A DNA stretch of 27,909 nucleotides from CAZRIE01 sp964600075 (GCA_964600075.1 CAZRIE010000056.1:1-27909); one strand, 5' to 3'; positions 1 through 9,015 are shown, numbered from the stretch's first letter. Notes: generated by a model from the letters alone, not told the origin. Numbers and translations are program-made.

Positions 1-151
1 TTAGTGTTGTCAAAACTTAGATAGTACCAATGTTTATAATCTTTCTTTATACCAACAATCCCCAAAAAATAGCAGAACAAAAGTTAAAATAAAGGTTATG
101 ACTATTGGGCCTTATACTGTTATTTAGAACAAAGAATTCACGACCCTTATT

Positions 152-1387
152 TCACCTCTTGCTTATCTCCGTCAAAGTTTTGGCGACTAGTTTTTGAGAA
201 TCAGTACTGACGGAGGAATTCTTGGTATAAATTTCACAATCGGCAATAGCAGTTTGAACTTCGTCGATAATAGCCTTCGCATTTTTGATTTCAAAGGTAT
301 TTGCCAATTCCAACAAATGTTGCTGCCCAGGAGATTTACTCTCCCCTGCAACCATAGTACTATGCATGCCATGGGATGAATTTGAAAAGGTAAGGTCATA
401 GGCCGGAGCCAATTTCCACTCTCCAGTGCCGTTCATTAGAAAGGAAATATTCTTGCTGTGATCGTCACGATTATGGCTATACACATTGAAAGCTGCCAAC
501 CGAAGTACTTTTGAATAGGCAGCTACATGATTTTCAAGGCGAAAAGCACAGTCCATTACATTGCCATAGTCTAAAGTGCTGTAACGAAAATTGTCGTTCA
601 GAAGTCCGCTTGCTGAATGTAAGTGCAAGCGGTCATTGTGTATTCTATCAAATCTTTTGGTCGCGAAATACTTTTTCCCTGATGGCCCATCAAATAATTT
701 GCATTCCGACATTTCAATGCCCGCAGCTAGTGCCATTTTATAATAGGCATATTCTATTTGGGCGATATCAGGCAAATCTGTTGAAGACGGGAACTTTACA
801 ATCCAATGTTCATAGTCTTCAGGGAGTGACGACTGCCCATGGGTAAGGTGATTGGTTTTAGGATTATAACCTATAAAAATTTTCGGTCTTGCACCACCGG
901 AAGAACCGCCAAGATTAAATAGTTCTTCTAGGATGTCGGAAGGTGTGCCAGCTAAAACCTTATTCATTTCCCGAGAAATTTCATCCAACTCCAAAAGCTT
1001 ATTGGCCTGAACTTCGGAGTTTAGATTTGGTTTATAGGTTAATGCACCCATACCGCCAGAACCAACGTACGCCAAACGGTCTAAGGGTGTGATTTGATTT
1101 AGGGATATTCCTTTTGATAACAATGTTCTGTCTAACAACAATCTGCCCCAACCGTCTGGTAGCGAATCATTAAATACGCCGAAGAGTCCATCAAAAATAT
1201 GCGTTTCAGGAGTTAAAATACCATCGGAAAGTTTCAGTTTAAAAGGAGAAATGGCTAATCCTTTTTCTACGAAAGCCGTATTGTATTTGAAAAAAACCGT
1301 TCCATTGTCAGAGACCATTTGACCTACTGAAATAGGGGTGTCGGTAAAACGAAGGTCAACTTGTAGTCGTTGGATCGGTTCCATCAA
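152..1387 (-). CDS. hipA: HipA-family serine/threonine kinase toxin
   Basis: Full-length (411 aa) HipA-type kinase, the toxin of a type II toxin-antitoxin pair; characterised HipA proteins phosphorylate glutamyl-tRNA synthetase and cause growth arrest. Visible signatures: LPDGWGRLLLDR (76-87), the glycine-rich GGSSGGARPK loop (160-169), the ATP-binding Lys in WIVKF (K198), the catalytic loop N-x-D-x-H-x-K-N (306-313), and the metal-binding Asp in PAYDLT (D331). All expected catalytic residues are present, so the kinase looks active. The start codon overlaps the stop codon of the upstream antitoxin gene by 4 bp, which implies translational coupling. The order antitoxin-then-toxin matches known hipBA operons. 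The target in this organism cannot be told from sequence. Confidence 0.95.
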   Translation of the reverse strand: MMEPIQRLQVDLRFTDTPISVGQMVSDNGTVFFKYNTAFVEKGLAISPFKLKLSDGILTPETHIFDGLFGVFNDSLPDGWGRLLLDRTLLSKGISLNQITPLDRLAYVGSGGMGALTYKPNLNSEVQANKLLELDEISREMNKVLAGTPSDILEELFNLGGSSGGARPKIFIGYNPKTNHLTHGQSSLPEDYEHWIVKFPSSTDLPDIAQIEYAYYKMALAAGIEMSECKLFDGPSGKKYFATKRFDRIHNDRLHLHSASGLLNDNFRYSTLDYGNVMDCAFRLENHVAAYSKVLRLAAFNVYSHNRDDHSKNISFLMNGTGEWKLAPAYDLTFSNSSHGMHSTMVAGESKSPGQQHLLELANTFEIKNAKAIIDEVQTAIADCEIYTKNSSVSTDSQKLVAKTLTEISKR

Positions 1388-1674
1388 CTTTTCTTTTTTG
1401 AATCAAACAATTTCTCAATATGCTTAAGATTTTTATTAGGCTTCAACACACTTTTAAAATCGGATAACCGACCTAGTACAAAAACAAGTTTTAAAAGTGA
1501 TTCTAAAGAAACTTGCCCTTTGGTTTCAAAACGTTTTAAGCTGCCTAGGGATACTCCCGAACGTTCAGCTAGTTCAATTTGGGATAGTTTCCTCTGTTTC
1601 CGAAGCATTTTATGTTTGTGCGCAATTTCTAGGCGAACATCTCTCGGAAGTTTGTCAATACTATATTTATTCAT
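1384..1674 (-). CDS. hipB: HipB-like XRE-family antitoxin / operon repressor
   Basis: A 96-residue helix-turn-helix protein (HTH about residues 17-60, with LSQIELAERSGVSLGSLKRF as the classic XRE core). Position directly upstream of hipA with a 4 bp overlap marks it as the cognate antitoxin. HipB proteins bind operator repeats and HipA, neutralising the kinase and repressing the operon. The very AT-rich inverted and direct repeats just upstream of its ATG are the natural operators. The C-terminus is lysine/serine rich (ending KKKS), consistent with the flexible tail found in HipB proteins. Confidence 0.92.
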   Translation of the reverse strand: MNKYSIDKLPRDVRLEIAHKHKMLRKQRKLSQIELAERSGVSLGSLKRFETKGQVSLESLLKLVFVLGRLSDFKSVLKPNKNLKHIEKLFDSKKKS

Positions 1675-1678
1675 AATA

Positions 1679-1756
1679 TAGATAATATATTAACTAATAA
1701 TATGCCAAAATACACTAAATAGATAATATATTAGCTATATAATATATTATCTATTT
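1679..1756 (-). promoter_or_regulatory. hipBA operator/promoter with three copies of TAGATAATATATTA
   Basis: Two sites. Site 1 (1717-1756) is a perfect inverted repeat with 17 bp arms (1717-1733 and 1740-1756) around a 6 nt spacer. Site 2 (1679-1696) repeats the left half as TAGATAATATATTAACTA, 17 of 18 identical to 1720-1737. The two direct copies are 41 bp apart, about four helical turns, so bound repressors would lie on one DNA face. The minus-strand sequence between them has TATTTTG (1706-1712), a loose match to a Bacteroidota -7 element. Site 2 ends 5 nt from the hipB start codon. Autoregulation by HipB is inferred from known hip operons. Confidence 0.75.
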
Positions 1757-1769
1757 TGAGTATTTCAGC

Positions 1770-2010
1770 CTAGCAATACTTCCACGGCCTCATCCAATAC
1801 TTCTACGCCAAACTCACGGACGCAACCACATAGCAAAACTATGACGTGCAACATAGCTGGTCACATTCTTTATATACCAGCTTTCTTTACCAATACTTTA
1901 AGTGCCTTATTGTATTGTGATAAAATTTTATGCTTACGGTTTTCAATTGGCATGGGCGTTAAAACATCATGCAGTAAAGTCTGTGGGTGGGAGTTTATAC
2001 CTAGCGTAGT
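1770..2010 (-). pseudogene. Remnant of a tyrosine recombinase / phage-type integrase (C-terminal part)
   Basis: No intact frame, but three minus-strand frames in succession give a recognisable integrase C-terminus. The first reads NRKHKILSQYNKALKVLVKK followed by AGI and a stop near 1870. A shifted frame reads KNVTSYVARHSFAMWL, the box II region (TSYVARHSFAT) typical of Bacteroidota tyrosine recombinases. A third frame reads GVEVLDEAVEVLLG, the helix before the conserved LGH, ending in a stop. The active-site tyrosine segment is not seen. It lies 100 bp upstream of hipBA and is the likely relic of the element that brought it. The small plus-strand frame at 1841-2101 is judged to be a shadow. 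Confidence 0.6.
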
Positions 2011-2180
2011 CAGGGAGCCAAAGAAGGAGAGTTTACTGATCAGTCAGTCACGATATAATGTAATTGCTTTTTCTTTTTATGGTGTACTTTTTTTATTTTA
2101 AAGGCTTCTGATTTCTATCAACCTTCCAGACTATTAATAAAATCCATACTCTATATATCAATCGATTTTCCAGTGAACCG

Positions 2181-3128
2181 TTAATCAAGAGCATTATAAC
2201 GCCAAACTTTATCGTGCATGGTATAGAGTGTGTATTCTTTTCCATCAAAGACAAGAATGGGACTCGAATGATCACCCTCCACGATGGGATTGCCAGGATA
2301 TTTGACCCAATGTACTAAATCGGTAGACATTGCCACGTTGGAAGTCCAAAGAGATACGACTCCCGGCTTCATCCAATCTGGATTTGCAGAACCGTGATAG
2401 AACATATAATATTTGCCTTCGTACTTCACAATTTGGTTTGCCGCTACGGCCTCCGAATCATATGTTGTTAGTCCCATTTCAACTACAGGTTCATCCTGAA
2501 CATTGGTCCAGGTCTTAAAATCTTCCGATGTTGCCAACCATATCCCCAAATCACTTCTTTCATAAAACAGATATTTCTTACCATTTTCTACCCAAACGGT
2601 AGGTGTGCCGTACGGCCCTTTTTCGATAGGTTTACCGTTGACCTTATGAATGATCAGGTCGCCATGGTCTTTCCAGGATATGCCGTCGGCGGAAGTGAGC
2701 AAATGCGCAAGGTCTCCTACCCCTTCGGCCACCATGTAGTATGTGCCTTTATAGGTAAATACCTGCATGTCTTCGATCCAAGACTCGGGCAGAATGGGTT
2801 GTTCCGATTGTCTTTTCCATTCAATGCCATCCGGAGAAGTAGCATAGCCCAAATACATTTGGTCAGATATATCGTAATTCAATCCTGTATACCACATTTT
2901 ATATTGACCGTTTTCAAAAAGAATATAGCCCCGTTCACGAATTTTATCGTCCCAAGTTCCGGTATTTGTGCCTTCAAAAACAGGGTTTTGTGGATAGGGC
3001 GAAAATTGGACCATGGCGGAGGGAAAGTCCTCAACTGGCTGATTTTGGTCAGGCTCGGATTTTTTGTTTTTACAAGCTGATCCGATTAGTATGACCATTA
3101 AAGGGATTAAGTATGAATTTATTTTCAT
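2181..3128 (-). CDS. Exported lipoprotein, beta-propeller glycosidase-like (GH43/GH117/GH32-type fold)
   Basis: 315 residues with a lipoprotein signal: hydrophobic segment then GSAC (lipobox Cys19) and a Lys/Asp-rich tether, so the mature protein is membrane-anchored. The body shows repeated blades of the form W/YYF-x-TSxDGxxW (for example GYATSPDGIEWK, LLTSADGISWK, LATSEDFKTW, AMSTDLVHW), the hallmark of five-bladed propeller glycosidases such as GH43, GH117, GH32/68 or GH130. Acidic candidates are the Asp pair in GTWDDK and the Glu in YDSEAV. Substrate cannot be called. It follows the esterase-like gene (94 bp gap, same strand), so the two may be co-transcribed and act on an O-acylated carbohydrate. 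Confidence 0.7.
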   Translation of the reverse strand: MKINSYLIPLMVILIGSACKNKKSEPDQNQPVEDFPSAMVQFSPYPQNPVFEGTNTGTWDDKIRERGYILFENGQYKMWYTGLNYDISDQMYLGYATSPDGIEWKRQSEQPILPESWIEDMQVFTYKGTYYMVAEGVGDLAHLLTSADGISWKDHGDLIIHKVNGKPIEKGPYGTPTVWVENGKKYLFYERSDLGIWLATSEDFKTWTNVQDEPVVEMGLTTYDSEAVAANQIVKYEGKYYMFYHGSANPDWMKPGVVSLWTSNVAMSTDLVHWVKYPGNPIVEGDHSSPILVFDGKEYTLYTMHDKVWRYNALD

Positions 3129-3222
3129 TTTTTTAGGATGTCAGATTAATATACTCATTAATAGTATTCCAAATAATTTCTTGATGGCACTTTCTCGAGA
3201 ATTGTCGGTGTCAAGAATTTTT

Positions 3223-5274
3223 TTATTCATCGAGCCACTGAGATGTCTTTTGAACTTTTTTATAGGCATCCTTACTTCCTAAATCCCTGTAAAGGTTTCC
3301 TGTCCACTCGTATGTATCGGGCTGCTTGCCGATAACAACCAATTCATTGGGAAACATCAAGCCTGCCACTTGCGGCAAATCGGTAACCCGTAAACAATTG
3401 AGCATTTCTATTGCTTCACCCTTGCCCGTGCGGTCGCTAGGTACGTTCTGTGTCGCCGGCGGGTCTTTAAGCAAAAGTGTTTTTACATTACCGTCCAATA
3501 GGGCCGCATAGGGAGCAATGGCGGCCATTTCGCGCTTGGCGAGAATACTGATATTATCGGGGTCAACACCTGGGATTGTTCGCAAGGCCTTCAAACACAT
3601 TAGCACATCATAGACCCGCATTGAGGCGATTGTTCGGCCCGTCCAGGCCGCTGCTCTGCGAATATGCCATTGCTGTGAAGAAGACCAGCCCGTATCGCCG
3701 ATTCCTCTAGCTTCAAAATAGGCAACGATCATTTTTTCACCCAGGCCACCGGTCAACGAGGCCGATTCATAACGTTCTTCATTGGGGTTTTTTAATACCA
3801 GTAACAGTGGTCGGTCTTTATCAGTGGGTTGGCCGGTTTGCAGCGACACCTTCAAACGCCAGCCTTCCTCAGAAACAAAGCTGTAGTCTTTTCTTTCATC
3901 GCCTGATTTGCTCGATGATTTAAAGTCCAGTCGGATGTCTAATGGCGCAAGTTTTGTTGGAAAGGCACCGAACGTCTTTTCTTTTAAAAAAGCCTTCACT
4001 TCTTTTCTATAGGAATTGAGTTGGCCAACTGATTCGATTGCGGGCGGTGTAGCTAGCTCCACGAACGAATCTTGAACGGTCTTGGTTATATCGTCTTTTG
4101 GAACACCGTTTACGTACGCTTTTAATTCTTCCGCCGACAATTCTTTGGTGATATCAATTTTGCTAATGGCTTGTGGTTTGATATTCTTTCCTTTTAATTC
4201 CTTTATGAAAAAATAGAGAATTTCCGGTCGCAATTCTTCTTTCGATCCATAGCTATGCCCTCCGGTCGCATCTTTCATAATCAAATTTTCCGGCTTACCG
4301 TAATAGTAATAAATGGGCTTTACCTTATTGTACAGAGTATGTACCGCCTCGATGGAATAGTACAGGTCACTATTGGGTTGCGCGATCATAAACGGCCGTG
4401 GCGCGATTAATGCGCCAATGTCGGAGAAGTCGATGCCATATGTATTAATCGGCATCATACAATCGCAATGGTCATCGATTGTTTTTTGTGTTATTTGACC
4501 TTCTAGCGAACTTGCGCCTGCCACTGCTGCAGAAGCTTTTATCCTTGGATCGGCAGCAGGCAAATACCAGCTTTGGGAGCCTCCTCCGGAAATGCCGGTT
4601 ACGCCCAGATTATTTTTATCTACTTCTGGCATTGCCGACAATAGATCCAAGCCCCGAATGCCGTTCCATACTTCCACTCCTGCAGGATTGTAGCCTCGGC
4701 TGTACCATTGGAACCATCCATTTGATTCTTGCCCTAAATGCTCCCCTTTTACTTCCCCTCGCTGAATGGTTTCGATAATCAGGCACACAAAACCGTTTTC
4801 TGCAAAGCTTTTCGCATGTGCCTGATAATTATGTTTTTGTTTATGGGCATGGCCGCAGACATACAATATAGCGGGCATGGGTTTTTTTATCCCATCGGGA
4901 ATGTACAGATTAGCGGGTACGTATAGTCCGGGTAAAGATTCGTAGTAAAGCTTTTCTATCCGGTAACCATTTTTTTGAATGGTGCCCGTTTTGGTTATAT
5001 TGAGCGGAGACCTTTTTCCTTCAAAAGGCTTTCCTTGGAGCCCTAGCATCTCTAAAAATTGTTTGTGCCTCTCCTTGCGAACCAACTCCCAACTCGTCAG
5101 ATTAGTAATGTCTTTTAGTGAATTTTGGGTAATATCACTGGCTTCTTTGCACAAATATTGACGAATATTGTTTGGTTGATCGAAGTCCGCTACTGCCTTA
5201 TGCTCTAAAGATTGAGAAAAAATCAAAATTGGCCAAAACGCGGAAAGAATAATTACTATAGATTGCCTTATCAT
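3223..5274 (-). CDS. Large exported alpha/beta hydrolase (acetyl-xylan-esterase-like), tandem hydrolase modules
   Basis: The ATG at 5274 is preferred: it gives 683 residues beginning with a signal peptide (MIRQSIVIILSAFWPILIFS), while a GTG extension to 5355 adds 27 residues ahead of that signal. The N-terminal module (about 100-365) is an alpha/beta hydrolase with nucleophile elbow GISGGG (Ser229), acid candidate Asp303 (QPNSD) and His340 (TGGHSYG); CGHAHK fits an oxyanion-hole strand. The layout resembles bacterial acetyl-xylan esterase / COG1506-type enzymes. The C-terminal half (about 420-683) repeats a hydrolase-like pattern (PLLLVLKNP, ARGIGDTGW, VDPDNISILAKREMAA) but has no Ser at the elbow. 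Likely deacetylates glycans outside the cytoplasm; a sialate O-acetylesterase role is possible because of the sialic acid genes nearby but unproven. Confidence 0.72.
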   Translation of the reverse strand: MIRQSIVIILSAFWPILIFSQSLEHKAVADFDQPNNIRQYLCKEASDITQNSLKDITNLTSWELVRKERHKQFLEMLGLQGKPFEGKRSPLNITKTGTIQKNGYRIEKLYYESLPGLYVPANLYIPDGIKKPMPAILYVCGHAHKQKHNYQAHAKSFAENGFVCLIIETIQRGEVKGEHLGQESNGWFQWYSRGYNPAGVEVWNGIRGLDLLSAMPEVDKNNLGVTGISGGGSQSWYLPAADPRIKASAAVAGASSLEGQITQKTIDDHCDCMMPINTYGIDFSDIGALIAPRPFMIAQPNSDLYYSIEAVHTLYNKVKPIYYYYGKPENLIMKDATGGHSYGSKEELRPEILYFFIKELKGKNIKPQAISKIDITKELSAEELKAYVNGVPKDDITKTVQDSFVELATPPAIESVGQLNSYRKEVKAFLKEKTFGAFPTKLAPLDIRLDFKSSSKSGDERKDYSFVSEEGWRLKVSLQTGQPTDKDRPLLLVLKNPNEERYESASLTGGLGEKMIVAYFEARGIGDTGWSSSQQWHIRRAAAWTGRTIASMRVYDVLMCLKALRTIPGVDPDNISILAKREMAAIAPYAALLDGNVKTLLLKDPPATQNVPSDRTGKGEAIEMLNCLRVTDLPQVAGLMFPNELVVIGKQPDTYEWTGNLYRDLGSKDAYKKVQKTSQWLDE

Positions 5275-5624
5275 TAAATTCTGTTTTGTCGTTATACTAT
5301 TCTTAATTTTTTGAGTAACCAAAAAGTAAAAAACTACCATTATGCAACTGTTCACGGGCTCTAGTCTCGTTCTAATCTCTGGTAAAATACTAATTTTTCA
5401 AAGAGGTTGCTTTTTTCATAGGCTTTTTTGTTTATCAGCGATTTTTTGGCGTGCTATTATGAAATAAATTACTACAATTATTGGTATTTCTCTATCTCGC
5501 ACATCATCCCATTTTTTTTAGCAAAATGTCTCAAAAACTATTTTTTGAACGAGAATTACCTTAAAAAGAAGAAAATGTGTTAACGTAATTTCAGATAAAT
5601 CACTCTATTTGAAAATCGAAATAA
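5275..5624. other. 350-base intergenic stretch, no gene seen
   Basis: AT-rich sequence between the hydrolase start and the end of the decayed metallo-hydrolase gene. It should contain the promoter of the hydrolase gene, but no clear TAnnTTTG element was identified on the minus strand. No RNA gene, long repeat or credible coding frame was recognised. Confidence 0.5.
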
Positions 5625-6175
5625 TCAGATATTAAACTCCAACCCTTCTTTCACCAGTTCACAGTTTGGAAATCGTTTTTTGAGACTCTTTTTCCATATA
5701 GTCCAAAAATTGATTGTCATGGGAGGGGTCATGACACGTAAATATTTTAGCAGCAGTCTTTTGACGTTTGCCAATTCGGCGACTGTCATAGCCTAATTAT
5801 AACTACTATGTCCACAAACGGCATGTTGTGTTAGTTCTTCATCGGTGTATTGCGTATCATGAATCAGCATCTGTACAGAAGTCGACAACGTCTTGATCTA
5901 TTTCTTCGCCATGTTCCAAATCGGTACAGATGACAATGATTTCTCTATTGGCCTGAAGGCGATAACTAAAAGCCGCACCGTGATGCTAGTGTACTCTATA
6001 GCCGAACTTCTCCAAACCATCGGCACTGATCAGTTTATAGTCATTCCTATAATCGGTAAATTCCATCTCAGACCCCATATTATCAAATTGTACGGGAAAG
6101 AACTCTTTTTGCATTTGTAGTTTAAAAAGCTCGCGTACTTGATTGATATAAAACTTCTTCTGAGGATAAACAACT
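5625..6175 (-). pseudogene. Decayed MBL-fold metallo-hydrolase
   Basis: Minus-strand frames, broken by shifts and stops, spell the C-terminal two thirds of a metallo-beta-lactamase-fold hydrolase. In order: VYPQKKFYINQVRELFKLQM; then HGAAFSYRLQANREIIVICT leading to DLEHGEEIDQDVVDF; then MLIHDTQYTDEEL with CGHSSYN and a stop at the expected GHS motif; then, in another frame, CHDPSHDNQFLDYMEKESQ, the metal-binding HDPSHD segment; then back to CELVKEGLEFNI and a stop at 5625-5627. The N-terminal HxHxDH part was not found. At least three frame breaks rule out a functional product. The family resembles MBL proteins with HDP-x-HD motifs; the substrate is unknown. Confidence 0.75.
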
Positions 6176-6380
6176 CCTATTTTTTGATTTTGCTATCAGA
6201 TTCCCTTGCTTTGGTCTGGTATCGCGACTTTTTACTGGCATTATCCGAATATACTACATAGTCTTTTTCTTGGCTTTTTAAGATATACCAGTGGAGTCAT
6301 AGATTAATGGCCTTGGCATACCATATAGATACCTTTTTCGTTATATAGCTACCCGAATAAACCCCTTATCAGTATAAAGT
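6176..6380. other. Intergenic, possibly more decayed coding sequence
   Basis: No intact gene. The minus strand has a short open stretch (about 6270-6180, containing DYVVYSDNASKKSRYQTKAR) that ends in a stop just before the metallo-hydrolase remnant. It has protein-like composition but I do not recognise it. The promoter of the downstream plus-strand lipoprotein gene must lie here; the closest -7 match is TACCTTTT near 6330. Confidence 0.3.
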
Positions 6381-7235
6381 ATGATATCCCCTACTTCTTT
6401 TTGCCTCATTTCCACTCTAAAAAAATCAATGGCTTTCGCCTCGATATTGGCTTTCATAATAATTGCAAGTTGTAGCAACGATGACAACGTTTCCGTAACT
6501 CCGACCGATTCCGTGCCGGATCCGAACCCAGACCCCAACCCCCAACCCGACACGGACCCAACGGTGCTTACAGATACTTTCAACGGTAATGGAGATTTGA
6601 GCGATTACGTTACTAACAACGCATTGGCCTTGCCAGAAACAGCCCGCGTTGAAGGTAGATACCATGCCGAGCTTACCGATAACCAAAATAATGTTACGCT
6701 CCATTTTAATGGACACCAGGGAAGACTGGATGCGAAATTACTTTCGTTTCCGTTTGAATTTATTGCAAGGAACATCGGTATTGGTACATTGGTAGATTCC
6801 CAGATCGCAGCAGAGCCCGATGGCAATCCGTATATTTTTGCAGGCGTTCAAGTACACGTGGAAGATTTAAATTCCATAAATTCCTCCCATGTCGTGGTCG
6901 GCCATCGAGGCGGTACCGCCTTTACCATTGAAGGAAAGAATACGTTGAATGGATCTTCCTCGGTCAACGATATCGGTTCAAGGATGGCACCAAAGGGTAG
7001 GGCAGACATTCGAATTGTGGGCAACGAAGATAGAACCCTATTGGTTTATTGGCAACTTCCCAATTCGGACTTCGAAACCGTTAACGATAATTGGACCTTG
7101 TACAGAAATGACGGTATTTTACCCGGTACAGCACCGTCTTATGGCGAAAATGTTTATGTAGGGCTGATTACCTATGCTTCGGGGAACAATGGGGTCCCGT
7201 TTGTGGGCACCTGTGATGCCATCCAGATAAAATAG
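6381..7235 (+). CDS. Lipoprotein of unknown function with Pro/Asp/Asn linker
   Basis: 284 residues from ATG 6381. The signal is STLKKSMAFASILAFIIIASC, with a lipobox at IIASC followed by SNDD. A later ATG at 6429 would drop the two lysines that normally precede the hydrophobic core, so the upstream start is favoured. After the Cys comes a low-complexity spacer (PDPNPDPNPQPDTDP) and then one globular beta-rich domain of about 210 residues (for example NVTLHFNGHQGRLDAKL, VQVHVEDLNSINSSHVVVGH), which suggests a jelly-roll or carbohydrate-binding type fold; no family recognised. It converges on the GH20 gene and is bordered upstream by decayed genes. Surface exposure is inferred from the spacer. 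Confidence 0.72.
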   Translation: MISPTSFCLISTLKKSMAFASILAFIIIASCSNDDNVSVTPTDSVPDPNPDPNPQPDTDPTVLTDTFNGNGDLSDYVTNNALALPETARVEGRYHAELTDNQNNVTLHFNGHQGRLDAKLLSFPFEFIARNIGIGTLVDSQIAAEPDGNPYIFAGVQVHVEDLNSINSSHVVVGHRGGTAFTIEGKNTLNGSSSVNDIGSRMAPKGRADIRIVGNEDRTLLVYWQLPNSDFETVNDNWTLYRNDGILPGTAPSYGENVYVGLITYASGNNGVPFVGTCDAIQIK

Positions 7236-7377
7236 TGCGCACCTCGCAAAAATTACTACGGTCATCAAATTAATTTTGAATCATTCTTTTAATACAATTG
7301 ACTTTTTTCCAAGAGCGATCCAGTCAATTAGAGCCGAAACCGAATCTAATGGAGGTATTAACCTTAAAAATCTAAGG

Positions 7378-9015
7378 TTATTCGGATATCGGCCCATCAA
7401 ACGCCTCTGGTTGACCTTTTTTGCGTTCTTCAATCCCAATATTTGGAATACGATAATTAATATTTTGCTTTTTCAATCTCTCATATTGTTTGGTCAATCG
7501 TTCTTGAAATGACGCCAAGTTGATATTATTTTCTGCGGTCCATGCTTTCTCGGCTACTGCGAATAACCTAGGGTAGGTCATGTATTCCAAGCGTTTTTGA
7601 TTGTTGATGAATTCCGTCCAGATACCTGTCTCAATACCCATAATTTGGGCAGCCATACTTTCGCTAAAAGTTTCTGGTACGGGCGTCCAATTATATATTG
7701 CTTCCATAGAATTTGGGCCATTATGCAAGCCTTCCCAATTAGCACCAGCCTCTTTTAAGTCGCTTGGGTAGTCTATATAGAGGTAGTCCACAGGAGATAA
7801 AATAATAGTATATCCGCGTTCTGCGGCGGTATGTAAAACTTCAGGATGTTCCCCACGCCACCATTGTAAGGTGGTAGCTTTGTTCACGCCAAAATCAGCG
7901 GCTTCGTCCCAAGCTATTGGATTCAAACCCGATTCCACAATAAAATCGGCCATTCTACGGTCGAACCACCCTTCGAATTCATGTTGATTCTTGAGTTTCA
8001 ATTCTTTCATTTTTGCAAGCATATCGGGTCGACCCTCCCAATTATGGTGTCTTACTTCATCGCTACCAAAATGGACATAGGACGTATTAAAAATATCGGC
8101 CAAGCGAAGAATTACGGTTTCTATCATTTTAATAGCATCCTCATTGGCAATATTGAGTGTGTTATTGCCCCCGCTAAATTCAGGATAAGCCCTTTCTATT
8201 GCACCAGAATGACCAGGAATATCCACTTCCGGAATTATCGTAATTTGCCTTTCGTTGGCATAGGCCGTAATAGCTCTCGATTCCTTTTCCGTTAGATACA
8301 TAGCAGGGCCATCAGGATTCGTCTTATCTCCCAGAGAACCGATTTCAGTAAGTTTCGGATACTCCTTAATTTCAATTCGCCACCCCGGATCATCCGTAAG
8401 ATGAAGGTGCAACCGGTTCATTTTGTGGGCGGCCATCTGATCGATTAATTGCTTTATCGATTCAGGACCGAAGAAATGTCGCCCAATGTCGAGCATAGCA
8501 CCGCGCCATTTAAACCTGGGTGAATCGGATATGGTAAGTTGATCGAACTTCAGTTCTGAGTGCTCTATGTTTTCTTCGGAAACCGGTGCTAATTGTAAAA
8601 TGGTTTGAAAGGCATAAAAATAGCCAGCCTCTGAAGACGCTTTTATGGCTATCTTATCGTCAGTAATATCTAACAGATATGCCTCTTTGGCCAAGGAATC
8701 ATCTTGAGTTAGTATAATCGAATTTTTTACTTCTTGCACTGTTCCAATAGGACAGGACAATCCAAATGCGTTTTGTAGTTCTTTGTTAAACCAGGTGGCC
8801 ACCTTGCCCTGTTCTTCAGTTGAAAATATAAGCTGTGTCTTGGAATTTAAAACAAAAGACCCCTCATACACATGAACATCTTTGGGTTGGGGAACAATAG
8901 GCAATATGAAATCCGTTTTTTCCTTTCGAACTCCCGGATGACATGAAACCAAGACCAGCAACATAATGCCTTGGAAAACTATTTTGGGTATAATTAGATC
9001 CTTCAAATAATTCAT
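7378..9015 (-). CDS. GH20 beta-N-acetylhexosaminidase, lipoprotein
   Basis: 545 residues. The N-terminus has a hydrophobic segment and lipobox LVSC (Cys25), so it is anchored in a membrane. A GH20b-type N-terminal domain spans about 36-165; the catalytic barrel runs from about 167 to 520. Diagnostic motifs: RGAMLDIGRHFF (171-182), MNRLHLHLTDDPGWRIEI (199-216), IIPEVDIPGHS (260-270), and the catalytic Asp-Glu pair in HFGSDEV (D319, E320), which drives substrate-assisted hydrolysis of terminal GlcNAc/GalNAc. LQWWRG is also typical. It is last in a four-gene minus-strand run with sialidase, symporter and lyase genes, so it likely trims HexNAc exposed after desialylation. Confidence 0.93.
   Translation of the reverse strand: MNYLKDLIIPKIVFQGIMLLVLVSCHPGVRKEKTDFILPIVPQPKDVHVYEGSFVLNSKTQLIFSTEEQGKVATWFNKELQNAFGLSCPIGTVQEVKNSIILTQDDSLAKEAYLLDITDDKIAIKASSEAGYFYAFQTILQLAPVSEENIEHSELKFDQLTISDSPRFKWRGAMLDIGRHFFGPESIKQLIDQMAAHKMNRLHLHLTDDPGWRIEIKEYPKLTEIGSLGDKTNPDGPAMYLTEKESRAITAYANERQITIIPEVDIPGHSGAIERAYPEFSGGNNTLNIANEDAIKMIETVILRLADIFNTSYVHFGSDEVRHHNWEGRPDMLAKMKELKLKNQHEFEGWFDRRMADFIVESGLNPIAWDEAADFGVNKATTLQWWRGEHPEVLHTAAERGYTIILSPVDYLYIDYPSDLKEAGANWEGLHNGPNSMEAIYNWTPVPETFSESMAAQIMGIETGIWTEFINNQKRLEYMTYPRLFAVAEKAWTAENNINLASFQERLTKQYERLKKQNINYRIPNIGIEERKKGQPEAFDGPISE

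Noticed and set aside
1..151. Insertion-sequence end at the left edge (TTAGTGTTGTCAAAA)
   Set aside because: No matching inverted end or transposase frame in the window; too little sequence to judge.
1841..2101. Plus-strand 86-residue open frame
   Set aside because: Composition is not protein-like and it is antisense to the integrase remnant on the minus strand.
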